This document shows, in pieces, positions 1-11,670 of a DNA stretch of 64,000 bases; the first letter of the stretch is position 1, and each line of letters begins with the position of its first letter. Under the pieces are notes generated by a model. That model ran no database searches. It was not told where the DNA came from and saw nothing but the letters and a program-made list of their open reading frames with translations. A program made the position numbers and the translations under genes. The stretch comes from Ailanthus altissimus (lineage: Eukaryota; Streptophyta; Magnoliopsida; Sapindales; Simaroubaceae). The stretch covers positions 9,243,001 through 9,307,000 of the forward strand of contig OX327683.1 in NCBI GenBank assembly GCA_946807835.1, given 5' to 3'.

Positions 1-914
1 GTTATTAAGATATTTGATTGTTTGGGTATCGATTTTATGGGTCATTTTCCCTTATCTTTGGCTACCTTTATATCTTCTAGCTTTTATTATATATCAAAAT
101 GGGTGGAGGCTGTAGCTTATCGTACTAATGATAACACAACTATGATAAAATTCTTAAAAGAAAATGTGTTATCTAATAGTACACCACGTGTTATTATTAG
201 TGACCAAGGAACACATTTCTATAGTTGTTTTTTTGAAGCTTTAATGTGCAGGTATGGTATTCTTCACAAAGTTTCCACTACATACCATCCGCAGATAAAT
301 GGACAAGTCGAGCTAGCAAATAGAGAGGTTAAATAGATTTTGAAAAAGACAGTTAAGCCAAATTGCAAAGATTAGTCTTTACACCTTTTTGATGCATTAT
401 GGCATATCGCACTACATACAAAACCATCTTAGGAATGTCTCTATACCGGCTTGTCTATGGGAAAACTTGCCATTTACCTGTTGAGTTAGAGCATAAAACT
501 TACTAGGCTATCAAAGCCCTTAACTTTAATTTGAGCGTTGTAGGTCTTTAAAAAAAGTTACAATTGTTAGAAATAGAAGAGCTACGAAATGATACATATG
601 CCTCTAGGATTTATAAAGCTAAAATAAAAGTGGCTCATGATAAACAAATCTCATGGAAACACTTCAAGCCAAATCAACAGGTTTATCCTTATGATTCTTG
701 ATTGCATTTATATCTTGGAAAGTTAAGATCTCGATGGACTGGTCCATTTATGGTAAGGCACATTTTTTTTAATGGTGCTATGGAAATCTAGGACCCCACT
801 GATGGGCGAATTTTTAAAGTGAATGGATAGCGGTTGAAAAGCTATGTGAAAAAGGTAGACCACTCTATGTACCTAGATGAGATCCCTCTTGTGGATCTTG
901 TCTATCATGCTTGA
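1..914 (+). pseudogene. Athila-type Ty3/gypsy pol fragment (integrase core and C-terminus)
   Basis: The first ~335 bases read as a gypsy integrase core: GIDFMG near the start, KWVEA, then VIISDQGTHF and YHPQINGQVE with the usual spacing. Homology continues past the in-frame stop at ~334 to about 914, with interrupted pieces resembling the integrase C-terminus (LVYGK-like, VELEHK, RSRWTGPFMV, KVNG) and ending VDLVYHA-stop. The strong match to plant Athila integrases is recalled family knowledge. Several stops and frame changes show it is dead. The 5' part of the element lies off the left edge. It is the pol end of the element whose 3' LTR is at 5039-7659. Confidence 0.88.
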
Positions 915-3034
915 TCAGGTTCAATCTATTTGTACTATATTTTATATTTTGTCCATATTTTATTTTTTGACTTTTATTTTCTTTTGTATTTTATTTTATT
1001 TTCTTCTTTTTCTTTTTTTCTTTAGTGTGATTTTGTTCTCGATCAAGTGGCGGATACAGTACTCCGTAACTATTAAAGTCAATTTCTCGGTTCCCTAAAA
1101 ACTATCCTTCAAATCGTGCATTCATCTCTTTTCTTTTTTACTTTCTTTCAAAATGGATAGTATTCTTGCCAACCTTAAAACATATTTTTCTTCACTGCCT
1201 CAAAATGCTCTACTTAAGATTTATAAAATACGATGTGAAAGATTATGGCTATTAATGTTGAGGAATATCTGCGGATATTCGATGGTTAATCAAAACCAAT
1301 GTTCGATAATCTGATGAATCTGTAAATACTTTCGTTTCTTTTATGCCTGGTCTTAGAAGGAGCTCTTATGCCAAAAAGCGAAGAGCAAAAGGTTACAAGT
1401 CTGTCATAAATATGCTCGATGGAATTATAACTGGAGTTATCAATTTTTAAGATTTGTATCTAGAAATCAAGAAGATAAAATTCAATTCATTAAGGATGGA
1501 CTGAGTAAGAAGTCTTTGGATGATATCCTATTGACTTTTGAGACTTCCTTGTGGACTCGTGCAACATGAACTTATCAATTTATGGAATAAATTCAAAAAT
1601 GAACATAAATGATATAGTCTCAAGAATCTGACTCTAAAAGACCCTATTTGTCAATTTATAAGAAAATTAGATGGAAAGCTTATCCCCGACCCATAAAGGG
1701 CGTTTAAGTTGTTACTAGACATAAAATCAGAGGAAGATGTGATCCACAATCACAACTACCTATACATACATGTGTTTCAATTTTAAACTTTTTTTTTAAC
1801 AGTAAGCCTACTCATATAGATGTCTTAAATTCAAATCTTTTGGTTCAATAATGGATGTAGGTCATTATCTTTAACAGTAGGCCTACTCATATAGATGTTT
1901 TATTTTTCAAATCTCTTCTGACAAACTATCGGGTTACCAAAATCAATGTTATCAACATCAATTTTGATACTTGGTTTCAAGAATTTATTGTACCAAGTAT
2001 AAAGTTTGTCAATAATAAATCAAGATATACCACTTAGAAGAATGGGTATTAATATTACAAACAAAATAAATACATCATATATAAATTTGCATAACTTAAG
2101 AATAAAACATTAAATTCATGATTAAGAGTTAAGTATTACTTTACCAAGAGTTTCATCCTTTCACCTTAGTATAAAGAAAAATACTTAGACATAATAAAAC
2201 TAAAAAGAAAAATGAAATGAAATGAAAAAAGAGATAACATGACTTTATAATAGTAAACAAGAGAAATAATATTACAAAGAGATAATACAAAAAACAAGTG
2301 TTTTGAACTAAAATCTAGCTCTCTTATTACATGTTTTAGGCATAAACATGCTACCTATTTATAGAAAAATATGGATAAATCGAGACAAATAAAGAGGAAA
2401 CCACTTGGATGATAAAAGTCAGGAATGGTGGCAAATATTTTACATTGATTATTATTAATGCACCCATTTGCTTATCCAATTTAGAATTGATGTAATCCGA
2501 ATTAGCTATCACTCAAAATAGGAAAGTTGTAGATAAATCTCTTATATTTTTAAATTAAGTTGTCTCATACGTATTAAATACGTATTTTTATAGTTATAGG
2601 TCAAACACAAATGGCTATTTGGATTAGACCTGTATTGCAGATCAATTCTATTTTAGATCATTTTCACCCTCTAAACACTCGAATTTAGAATGCCTTGTGA
2701 AATAAAATATATTAGTCCATTGAGTCAGCTCTTCACAGGATCAAGAATCACTCCAATTGAATTTCTAGATAGAAAGTTATGCCCATTTTACCAAACCTAC
2801 CATAAAATAGTTAAAAACTAATTAGATATAATATTGTAAACATACTTAAGTTAAGTGGGTTAAAGATACTAGTAATACAAAATAATGATATAAAATCCTT
2901 ATTAAATGTGTAATTTCAAATATTCATCAGTACTCTCTAAATACAGCACTACATTTTTATTATTTTTATATATTGAGATAAATGTAAGTGTAGATATAGA
3001 GGAAACCTCAGTTCGACAATTTTGAAATATATGA
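915..3034 (+). other. Post-pol region of the Athila element, no intact gene
   Basis: AT-rich stretch between the pol end and the LOG-like pseudogene. It begins with a pyrimidine-rich tract (about 940-1030). From about 1150 to 1760 there are broken + strand reading pieces, for example ELINLWNKF and PICQFIRKLDGKLIPDP, that look protein-derived but that I cannot assign. Plant Athila elements often carry a degenerate env-like or other ORF here, which is a possible source. From 1770 to 3034 I see nothing recognisable. Confidence 0.5.
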
Positions 3035-3601
3035 ATATTTTGTGGATCTAGTCCTATAAAAATAAAGTGTTTGTAGAGACAGCAAACAATTTAAAAAAAG
3101 TATTAGCTGCAAGAAAATTTCATTTAATTTATGAAGGGGGGTAGCCTTAGGTTAATGAGGTATGTGTCAACAGCTACACATTTAAGAGGAAGTCAAGTTT
3201 TAGGTATTATTCCTATAGCTTTAACCATAGGAAACTTGACTAGGAAAACAATAAGGGAAGAATTATGAGTCTTATCCATACATGATCATATAACTAGAAT
3301 GTTTTACTATACAGACACTTTTATTGCTTTACTAGGTGGTTTTGGTATCTTGGATGAAAATTTTCAAATTGCTTCTTAGACCCAGTTAAATATCTACCGA
3401 AAACTCATAGGTTTGTTGAATGTTAATAACTATTTTGATTGTTTACTCTGTTTTCTTGATTAAGCTGTGAAACAGAATTTTATTTCACATTCAGCGGGAT
3501 AGATCCTTGTTTCTGCTACCAATGCAGATGAATTGATTAACAAATTATAGGCAATTACCTATGAGCCTGACCAGGCAATACTCAAATCAATTGATCAGTA
3601 G
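3035..3601 (+). pseudogene. LONELY GUY (LOG)-like cytokinin-activating enzyme pseudogene, intronless
   Basis: LOG enzymes are cytosolic phosphoribohydrolases that release active cytokinin from its riboside 5'-monophosphate. The reading starts FCGSSP, then VFVETANNL, KVLAARKFHLIYEGG, the decayed catalytic stretch TDTFIALLGGFGIL (family form PGGxGT), then IGLLNVNNYFD and ILVSATNADELINKL. This covers nearly the whole ~190-residue family length without introns, although plant LOG genes normally have several, so a processed copy is inferred. Damage: one extra G in the G-run near 3137, at least five in-frame stops, and P to L and T to I changes in the PGGxGT motif. It lies between Athila pol and the Athila purine-rich motif at 3771-3808. 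I am confident of the family, less so of how it arrived. Confidence 0.87.
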
Positions 3602-3770
3602 GTCATAACAAGCGAAAACTAGATCTAACATTTCGTTTATAAATTTTTATTTATTTATTTATTAGCATCATCATTTTAGTTTATATTTGCTTAAGTGTCT
3701 CTCAAGTTTGTTTCTTTTGAATAACTGGAATTTCAAGTAATATATCATATACTTTATCCCTTTCTATTTA

Positions 3771-3808
3771 AACATTGAAGACAATATTTCATCTAGTTTA
3801 GGGGGAGG
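3771..3808 (+). other. Athila-type post-coding motif with purine-rich run
   Basis: ACATTGAAGACAATATTTC followed by TAGTTTAGGGGGAGG matches a motif I know from the region between the coding part and the 3' LTR of plant Athila elements. It indicates that the LOG-like sequence just upstream lies inside the element's boundaries. Confidence 0.55.
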
Positions 3809-5038
3809 ATAGTAGACATAAGTTGTATTTTGCATTCCAAAAAACAAATTCAAAAAAAAGATGATGGGGTCCGACATACCTATTTGATTAAAATAGAGGA
3901 GTAAAGAGTTTATTTTTGAACTCTTGAAACGCATTATTGGTTAACTTAGATTAAGAATGACAGAGTAATGAGTTTTTTTTTTTTAACTTTTGAAATGCAT
4001 TTTAACTAATTTGTTGTTATTTTATTTTTTTATTCCATGCATTGTTGTTTATTGAATGTAATCTTGGTAATTCTTGTATAAAGGAGTTTACTTTTCTATC
4101 TAGGTACGATTTTAAAATTATTTAGTTTAAGTCACTGTTTCTATTTAGGTTACTAAAAAATAACTTTCGAAATATTTCTGAGCACAATGCTAAGCCTTGT
4201 GATAAAATGGATGATTCAATTTATATAACCAAGAGAATTTTTATATTTAAGTATATATTTTTTAATCTCACATATGTTTTGTGAGTAAGTGAAAGGGTTG
4301 AGATAACAAGTTACGAATTTTCATTGATATTTTGAATTGGTTAATTTTTTGTTTAAAATGATATTATTCGAATTAAGGAATAAGTTGGTTGTATAGCTGA
4401 ATGATGATTTAAAGCAAAATTTCAAATTATGTGTAATATATTTTGGTGAGAAACTATTTTTTATTTTGTAATGCTTTCTTATATTATTCAAAAATTAAAA
4501 ATTAAAAGAAAAACAAGATACCAAAAAAAGAAAAAAAAAATCAATTTAGTTTAATAAAGTCTTCATTCAATTTTAGAAGACAAATATTTGTAAGACAATT
4601 TTCTCACCAAACTATATTTGTATTATTCTCACCAGACAATTGAAGTCCTAAAGTTGATGCATGTTAAGAATAATTGATTCCTATCTTTGGATCAATTTTA
4701 GTTTGTATATCTGTCCTTAAAATTGAATTTTTTTTTAAGTGCTTAACTGTTTTTCAACTCCATGATAGAAATCCTAACCTTTTAAACTGTCATACACTTG
4801 TGATGATAGGGAGTTGAGCCTTTTACTCGGAGAAATTCTCAAGACTATATATGTTGTGGTTTGTGGTAAGAAGGTTATGGCTTAGTTCACACATACACAA
4901 TTTGGAAGTTATAATTGAAAAAACCATAATAACAATAGTGACCTTTAATTAACTTTTTATTTGAAATGCTTATGTAGTTTTGCATATATTATTTACGCTT
5001 GAATTGCTAGAGACTAGCAATAAGCTAGTTGAGGGCTG
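3809..5038 (+). other. Athila 3' untranslated region
   Basis: AT-rich sequence with no coding signal, running to a probable polypurine tract (AGTTGAGGGC, about 5026-5036) immediately before the LTR. No gene seen. Confidence 0.5.
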
Positions 5039-5418
5039 TGATAAACACATTAAAATGCATATTTGTCAAGAGATGTAGTCACCACTTAATGTCACTAATT
5101 TTAGCATTTTTGTATTTTTTGGCTTGAAATAAAGTGTTGTCCTTAAATTGTGATTAATGAATGTTATTTGCATAGGTTTAAGTAAAATATGCGTAACTCT
5201 CAATGAACAAACCGAAATGAAAAAATTCTTAAACCTGGAGTAATATGACTCAATCTTACATGGATTTGAAGAACAGTTGAAAAACTAAATCCAACATTTT
5301 ATAAGCCAAAATTGGGATAAAACAGAATTGGATTACAAATTTCGCTCGCTTGACCCACCTCACGTATTTGGACCATATTTCATAAAATACGTATCCAATC
5401 GGTATGATTCTTGAAGTT

Positions 5419-6457
5419 AAGGGTAGGCACGGTCCGGTTCAATTTTTTCAATAATTAAAACTAAAACCGATTTTTTTAATGGAAAAAACCAAACCGAACT
5501 GATTTTTTTGGGTTCAATCCAGTTAGGTTTTTTTGGTATTTTGGTTTTTTTTTGTTTTAAATTATGGGCTTTAACCGGTTCGATTTTTTGAGTTTTTTGG
5601 TTTTTTTACTTTTTCTTTTAAATTGTGGGCTTTTTTAATTCATTTGTCCAAATAATTTAGTAGCTTATTTTAAATCATTTATTATTTTTTTTCATTACAC
5701 CTTACAAGTCACTAACTTTGTTCTTATAAATTATTTAATTATTTAAAAAATTAAATTGACTAAATTAATATATATATATATACATTACACGTTATATATT
5801 ATATAATAAAAAGAACTCATTACACATTACATAAATTACTAAATTTATTTTTATATATTATATAAGTCTTTAAAAAATTAAATTGACTAAATTATTATAT
5901 ATTACAAGTTACATTACACGTTATATATTATATAATCAAAAAAATTTATTACACGTTATATAAGCTACTAAATTTATTCTTATTTATTATATGTCTTAAA
6001 AAATTAAATTAACTAAATTAATATATATTACACGTTATATATTATATAATTCAAATTACACATTACATAAACTACTAAATTTGTTCTTATATATTATATA
6101 AGTTTTTAAAAATTTGGGCTATTTTTTGAGTTTTTTTGAAATTTTTATTTTAACTTATAGGCTTTTTTATTTATTTGTTTAAATAATTTAGTAAATTATT
6201 TTTTGACCTAATTTTTTGGTCTATTTCATATTAACATAATTATAATTTACTTAATTTGAGATAAATTTAATTTTTTTTATTAAATAATTACAAAAAAAAA
6301 GGATTTTTCGATTCAGTTATTTTTTATGGAAAATCGAACCAAACCGGTCGGTTTTTCTCTAAAAAAAACCAAACTAGTTTTTTGTTTAAAAAAATCAGAC
6401 CGAACCGGCCCGTTCAGTTAGATTTTTCGATTACCCCTTTTGTTTTTGCCCACCCTT
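5419..6457 (+). mobile_element. Mutator-like MITE, copy 1 (inside the Athila LTR)
   Basis: Both ends carry the terminal inverted repeat AAGGGTGGGC (left copy has one change, AAGGGTAGGC). Subterminal segments are rich in CCGAACCGG/GGTTCGGTT motifs on opposite strands, so the ends can fold back. The centre has about three tandem AT-rich units of ~125 bp built around ACACGTTATATATTATATAA. Flanks show an imperfect 9-10-bp duplication (tcttgaagtt / acttgaagct). No coding capacity. The same family occurs inverted in the pyruvate kinase intron at 27879-28795. A 9-10-bp duplication points to the Mutator superfamily. Confidence 0.85.
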
Positions 6458-6807
6458 ACTTGAAGCTGTGACATATTGACTCAATTATCAATAACTCTTA
6501 TGTTGATGGTAAAGTTCAAATCAGCCGTTATCATGGACCAAATTGTATATTGTAAATTGGTAAAAGAGTTGTTGGCCAAAATCTAACCTATCTTTGATAT
6601 TTTTTTCATATCTCATTAGCTACTCATCTAAATTGAATGAATCTAATGGCTATGGAAACAAGAGACAAAATGTTACAATTTTTATGTCGGCCAAAAAGGC
6701 TACATTGATCATTTCTATTATAAAAAAAGTGCTGCAATTAGGTGAATAAGTGGTTGGCCTAAATTATTGAAGATTGATGTCACACTAAACATGTTTTCAT
6801 TCATTAC

Positions 6808-6815
6808 CTATATAA
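6808..6815 (+). promoter_or_regulatory. TATA-like element of the Athila LTR
   Basis: CTATATAAGG lies in the second half of the LTR, as expected for the U3/R boundary of a plant LTR promoter. Prediction from sequence and position only. Confidence 0.4.
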
Positions 6816-7659
6816 GGACACTCTTAGGAGGCTAAGGGATAATTTTTAATGTTTTAAAATTCTCTCATATAATTTCCCTTTACCATGCATTGTAAGATAG
6901 GCTAGAGTTCTTAGCAAAGCTAGAGATGAACTTTTATATTTAATAAATTTACTTTTATACTTTAATTCTTTGTCAATAGTTACAAATATTTGTAAGTTGG
7001 TTGTGTCTAAACTCTTATCTAATTTTTTTTATTCCAGAGGTTATAATTCCCATGTTTCATATATTTTCAGTCATGTTTTCTTTATACAATTTTTGTTGAA
7101 TTATAATTGTTATTGGTTACATTGTTTTATATGTTAATCTTTTTTTGCAATATTATCAATCGATATATTTTCAATCTTAGATAACATGTAAAGATAATAA
7201 TTCTTTGATATTCAAGTTGATCTTTTACTGTAATATTGTCAAAATGATATATTGTCGATCTTAAATAACTTGTATAAATGAACATGGTTTGTGTTAATGT
7301 TTGTAAAGAGTTTAGTCATATTAAATACATGTATTATCAAGTATGCCATATTTTACATATCTTTCGATTGATTATTTGGGATGTGAAATTTTCAATTGAG
7401 TTATAAACATTGAATCAAAGTATAGAATAGATTTACGAAATATAATTGTGATTCTCAAAACTTTGCTTACATCATCATATGACTTCTCCTTTAATTCATA
7501 TACAATTTTATCGCATCCATATAAACCAATTAGTTAATTTTCTCATTTGTGACTATTTTAATATTTTTATTTCATTAACCTATTTTGCCAAAATCTTTCT
7601 TGTGGTATCGACACCTCAATTTATACTGCGATAGCCACATTAAATTTTGAGCGTAAACA

Positions 7660-8909
7660 TAAATCCATTTACAACAAATAAGAACTATTCTTTCGGGAAG
7701 CTGAACTAAGTTCCATACTTGATTCTGATGCATAGATTCTATTTTGGATTTCATGGCATCTTGTTATTTTTCTGAATTGATATCCAACAGCATCTCTTTA
7801 TAGGTTAAATGATCATTTTCTTCAATTAAGAAAATTTCAAGCGCACCTTTAAGTATTTGACCATACCCAGGTAGCCTAGACATCTTTTTTTACCTACATT
7901 GAGGGTGTTTTAAAAGAATCCTACTCGATTGAGCCTGAATTTCCATTTGTCATTCATCTTGGTTCTGATTGACTTCATCAAGTTCAATTCTTTACAATCC
8001 CCATGATTGATGAGAAACTATTCTCAAGAAAAGTGGCATTGCGAACAATGAACACATTTTATTGTTCAGGATCATAGAATTAGTATCCCATTGAATTCTT
8101 AGGATACCTAATAAACCGATACTTGTACCCTCTAAATGCAAGTTTATCCTATTGTACAACATTTACATAAGTAGGATAGCCCCAAACCTTAAAATATTTA
8201 AGACTCGATTTCTTTCCAGTCAACATCTGATATGAAATTGAGAGAACAATTTTAGATCAAACTCTGTTTAATATGTGAGCAACAGTTTCTAAGGCAGAAC
8301 TCCACAGATATTCAGAAAGATCGATAAAGCTCATCATCGATCAGACCATATCCAATAAAGTCTAATTCTTCCTTTCCGAGATACCATTGTATTGCAGAGT
8401 ACTTGAGGACTATATTGAGGTAGAATCTCATTCTTTTTTAAATAATCCAAAATTTCACTACTCATGCACTCACCGCCTCAATTTGATTAAAGGCACTTGA
8501 TGTATATTCTGATTTGTTTCTCTACTTCAAGTTAAAATTCTTTATACTTTTCAAAAGTTTCTGACTTGTGTTTCAAAAGAAACACATACTTATATCATGA
8601 TAAATTATCGATAAAGAGTAGAAAGTATTAAAAATCACCCATTGTAGTGTGATTCATTGGACCGCATACATCGCTATGTATCAATTTCAATAAATCTGAG
8701 GCACGGTGTCCAACACTAGTATATGGAGATCTGGTCAACTTTCTCTAAATATAAGATTCACAAGCTGGATATGGTTGTATGGTCAGATCAGGTATCTGAC
8801 CATCCTTAACCAGATAGGTTAGGCGTCTCACACTTATGTGACCTAATCTCATATGCCATAATTTTGTTTCATTTAAAGTTTTCGAACTACTGCTAGTACT
8901 AGCTTCATA
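7660..8909 (-). pseudogene. Ty1/copia pol fragment (integrase to start of reverse transcriptase)
   Basis: Read on the minus strand from 8909 down, broken frames show copia integrase pieces: LIHSDVCGPM, FLLFID, YVFLLKHKSETFEKYKEF, a decayed GGE-like block, then a region matching the integrase/RT linker (YQFYDP-like, acidic linker, start of RT near 7660). There are many stops and frameshifts. About 0.9 kb at the low end is closely similar to 52928-53817, so both are one copia family. It continues the element whose gag is at 9899-10494, from which it is separated by an inverted LTR fragment. It stops abruptly at the Athila LTR end. Confidence 0.85.
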
Positions 8910-9898
8910 TGTTAGGGTTTGTACTTATGTGTCATCCCTATTTGTATGAATATTTATTTTGTAATATTTATACAATGAATACTTTATTAAATAATAACCT
9001 TTATTAAATGGTAATAAAGCTTGTAATACTATTGACATTGTATGATCTGAAGGAGTTCAGATTTGGTTTAAAGGCGTTTTAACCAAGACTAAGAGTTAGC
9101 AATGCTGAGAGTTATAAATGCTAAGAGTTAGCACTGCTAAGAGTTAGTAGGTTATAAGAGTCAGCGAGATCTAAAGAGTTATAACCTTTTCTATAATGGA
9201 ACAAAAACTGAGAGTCTACTTGTAATAACATAGTTGCAAGGAGTTACAATAGATGCTAGTAAATGTCATTATGTAAGTATGTTCCCAAATATAGTGTTCC
9301 TAATCTATGTTTACTAATGTGAGTTTATCAGTGAATCACTATTATATAGATTAGTGTATGTCTATATCTTTACTGTACAAATGATTGTTCTTAGTTGACC
9401 ATAAGCTTAATGGAAGCTCGTATAGACATACGAGTATTTAATTAGGACTGGATACTGAACAGACTCACAAAGACCCTAATAAATATCCTATAAATCTGTC
9501 AAAGGAAGGTCCTCTCAAGTTTAGTAGTATTCACAGTCCTTCGACCCGAGCACCACGGAAGGCTTGTAAGTGATCCACCATACTTTAGTTTCACGTATGT
9601 CAGAGACTTCTCATGGTTTGATCGCTACGTGTCGAGTATGGTCCGATGCTCATAGAGTCGGGTGTGCGTAGATGTGAGATCCGCTAACTCATATAGGTGG
9701 GTTGTATATCCGATGCTTCGAGATTATATCTTATGAAGTCTTATGGCCATATGCAATAAACCTGAGAAAAGAGTTTTCCATAGAGTTGTAAATTATAACG
9801 AAAGAGTTTGCTTATATTGTTCATTAAGATATGAATCTTGAGATATGTTCACATATGAGTTTATAAGGATTTGACGGTGATGATCTATATCCCACTCT
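8910..9898 (+). mobile_element. Copia LTR fragment (+), wedged between gag and pol
   Basis: It starts TGTTAGGGTTTGTACTTATG, the 5' end of the copia LTR family that recurs in this window (35837 and 48401 on +; 14108, 40206, 51519 and 53941 on -). It follows that LTR for ~990 bp, including the AGAGTTA repeat cluster at about 9090-9180, then ends abruptly at minus-strand gag. Only the first half of a ~2-kb LTR is present, in inverse orientation to the element around it. Either a truncated later insertion or an inversion product. Confidence 0.8.
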
Positions 9899-10494
9899 TT
9901 ATGCATGTCCTGGTCTCCTGTCTTCAACATATTATGAAGATTAGCATATGTAGGGGTCAACACCTGCATATTAAAATTCATGATGAACTACGTGAATAAC
10001 CTTAAAGCGACTGGAGAATCAAACTATTTCTCAGATTATTGTTCAATGAAATGTCCATAGTCTCAAGCCTCTTGATGTATCTAATAATTTTAAGGACATG
10101 AGAACTAACTAGAGTGCCCTAAGGAAGCCTAAAAAAGCGTTTTAGCGACGTGGTATATTTCAACTTGAAGTCTGTCACCAAAAAGCTCATTTAGGTGGAG
10201 CATGATACTACTAACATTGTTCATATATAGATGCTCTCTCTGCAGCTCATTAGACATAAAGGTAAGGATATAAGATTTAACTTTTAAATCATTATCCAAG
10301 CATTTCTGATATGTCACCCTTTCATCTGGGGTGGCATCATCAAAAACACCTCTAAGCATCGACTGATCAATAATATATCCAAACTTCTCAGAATTCAAAA
10401 CAATTCTGATATTTATCAGCCAATCTGAATTATTTACAGCACCCTTAAGTTAGTTAGCTTCAAGAATGCGCATCAAATGGTTGTTTGAAGCCAT
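9899..10494 (-). pseudogene. Ty1/copia gag (N-terminal part)
   Basis: The minus-strand frame starts MASNNHLMRILEAN at 10494, then after an in-frame stop reads VLNSEKFGYIIDQ, DATPDERVTYQKCLDND and IMLHLNELFGD, the pattern of plant copia gag (UBN2-type domain). After a second stop (~10129) it continues to MNFNMQV and NMLKT, and is then cut at ~9899 by the inverted LTR fragment. Gag is the capsid-like protein of the element. Dead copy. Confidence 0.85.
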
Positions 10495-10760
10495 ATTAAT
10501 CTTCACAAGATAAAACAAAATAAAAGATGTTAGCAGATTTTAAATTGATTAAATTGCTAAGTAAAATACTTTAAATCATAGGTATAATAATTATATAATT
10601 TTTTTAATTTAAAAACGTCCTACTAGTTTACATAATCCCTTTAATTTCTTTAACGAGATAACGATAGTTTAAACTATACAATGAAAAGTGGACCCTATTG
10701 GCATTTTACTCCAGCCTCGTGCTAAAATAATATTGGCCTTTGTAAACCCAATAGGTGGAC
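10495..10760 (-). other. Copia leader, gag-proximal part
   Basis: Untranslated leader between gag and the tandem duplication; AT-rich, no gene seen. Confidence 0.5.
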
Positions 10761-11670
10761 AAATCTTGTCAATTGCATCTCATACAACTCTTACCACTAA
10801 TCCTAAATACGCCTTATCCTCATGCTAAAGTAATATTGGATAAGTGTATTTCAGATTAACTTGTCAATTATCAAACATATGTTACTGACACTACCCTCTT
10901 GCTAAAGCAATATTGGATAACATGTTCACACATATTTGACTCATCTCATGTTTTACTAGCATTAGACCAAGTCACACTGACCAAATCCCTCATACTAAAG
11001 TAATATTGGGAAAGATCGTGGTGACCCATCTTACACCGTATTAACAAGATTGACCATTTAAAATATTAACTCATAATATAATAAAATTTAATCTGATTAT
11101 GAGAGATTTTAAATATAGACTCTCATCACATGAGAATGTTATTCTCAATCAATTATTTATATCTATGCAAACACAATTAACCCCCACCAGTAAGGCTCTC
11201 ATTGCGGTTACCAACAAATCTTGTCAATTGCATCTCATACAACTCTTACCACTAATCCTAAATACGCCTTATCCTCATGCTAAAGTAATATTGGATAAGT
11301 GTATTTCAAATTAATTTGTCAATTATCAAACATATGTTACTGACACTACCCTCTTACTAAAGCAATATTGGATAACATGTTCATACATATTTGACTCATC
11401 TCATGTTTTACTGGCATTAGACCAAGTTACACCGACCAAATCCCTCATACTAAAGTAATATTGGGAAAGATCGTGGTGACCCATCTTACACCGTATTAAC
11501 AAGATGGACCATTTAAAATATTAACTCATAATATAATAAACTTTAATCTGATTATGAGAGATTTTAAATATAGACTCTCATCACATGAGAATGTTATTCT
11601 CAATCAATTATTTATATCTATGCAAACACAATTAACCCCCACCAGTAAGGCTCTCATTGTGGTTACCAAC
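10761..11670 (-). repeat. Tandem duplication, 2 x 455 bp, in the copia leader
   Basis: 10761-11215 and 11216-11670 are nearly identical head-to-tail copies; both begin AAATCTTGTCAATTGCATCT or its continuation and run through the CCCACCAGTAAGG block before the next join, with only a handful of differences. Within each copy the short phrase CTAAAGTAATATTGG recurs three to four times at irregular spacing, so there is a second, shorter repeat level. No coding capacity. Confidence 0.9.

Larger units (their letters stand above)
5039..7659 (+). mobile_element. Athila-type 3' LTR, split by a MITE
   Basis: It starts TGATAAACACATTAAAATGC directly after a purine-rich tract, which is the usual start of Athila LTRs, and runs to about TGTGGTATCGACACC and GCGTAAACA near 7659, where copia homology begins abruptly. 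Without the 1039-bp MITE and its target duplication, the LTR is ~1.57 kb, normal for Athila. A TATA-like element lies in its second half. The exact 3' end is uncertain because no target duplication can be checked. Confidence 0.68.

Noticed and set aside
877..1098. 73-codon + ORF rich in Phe/Leu/Ile
   Set aside because: Product of a pyrimidine-rich tract after pol; low complexity, no start context, no homologous neighbour.
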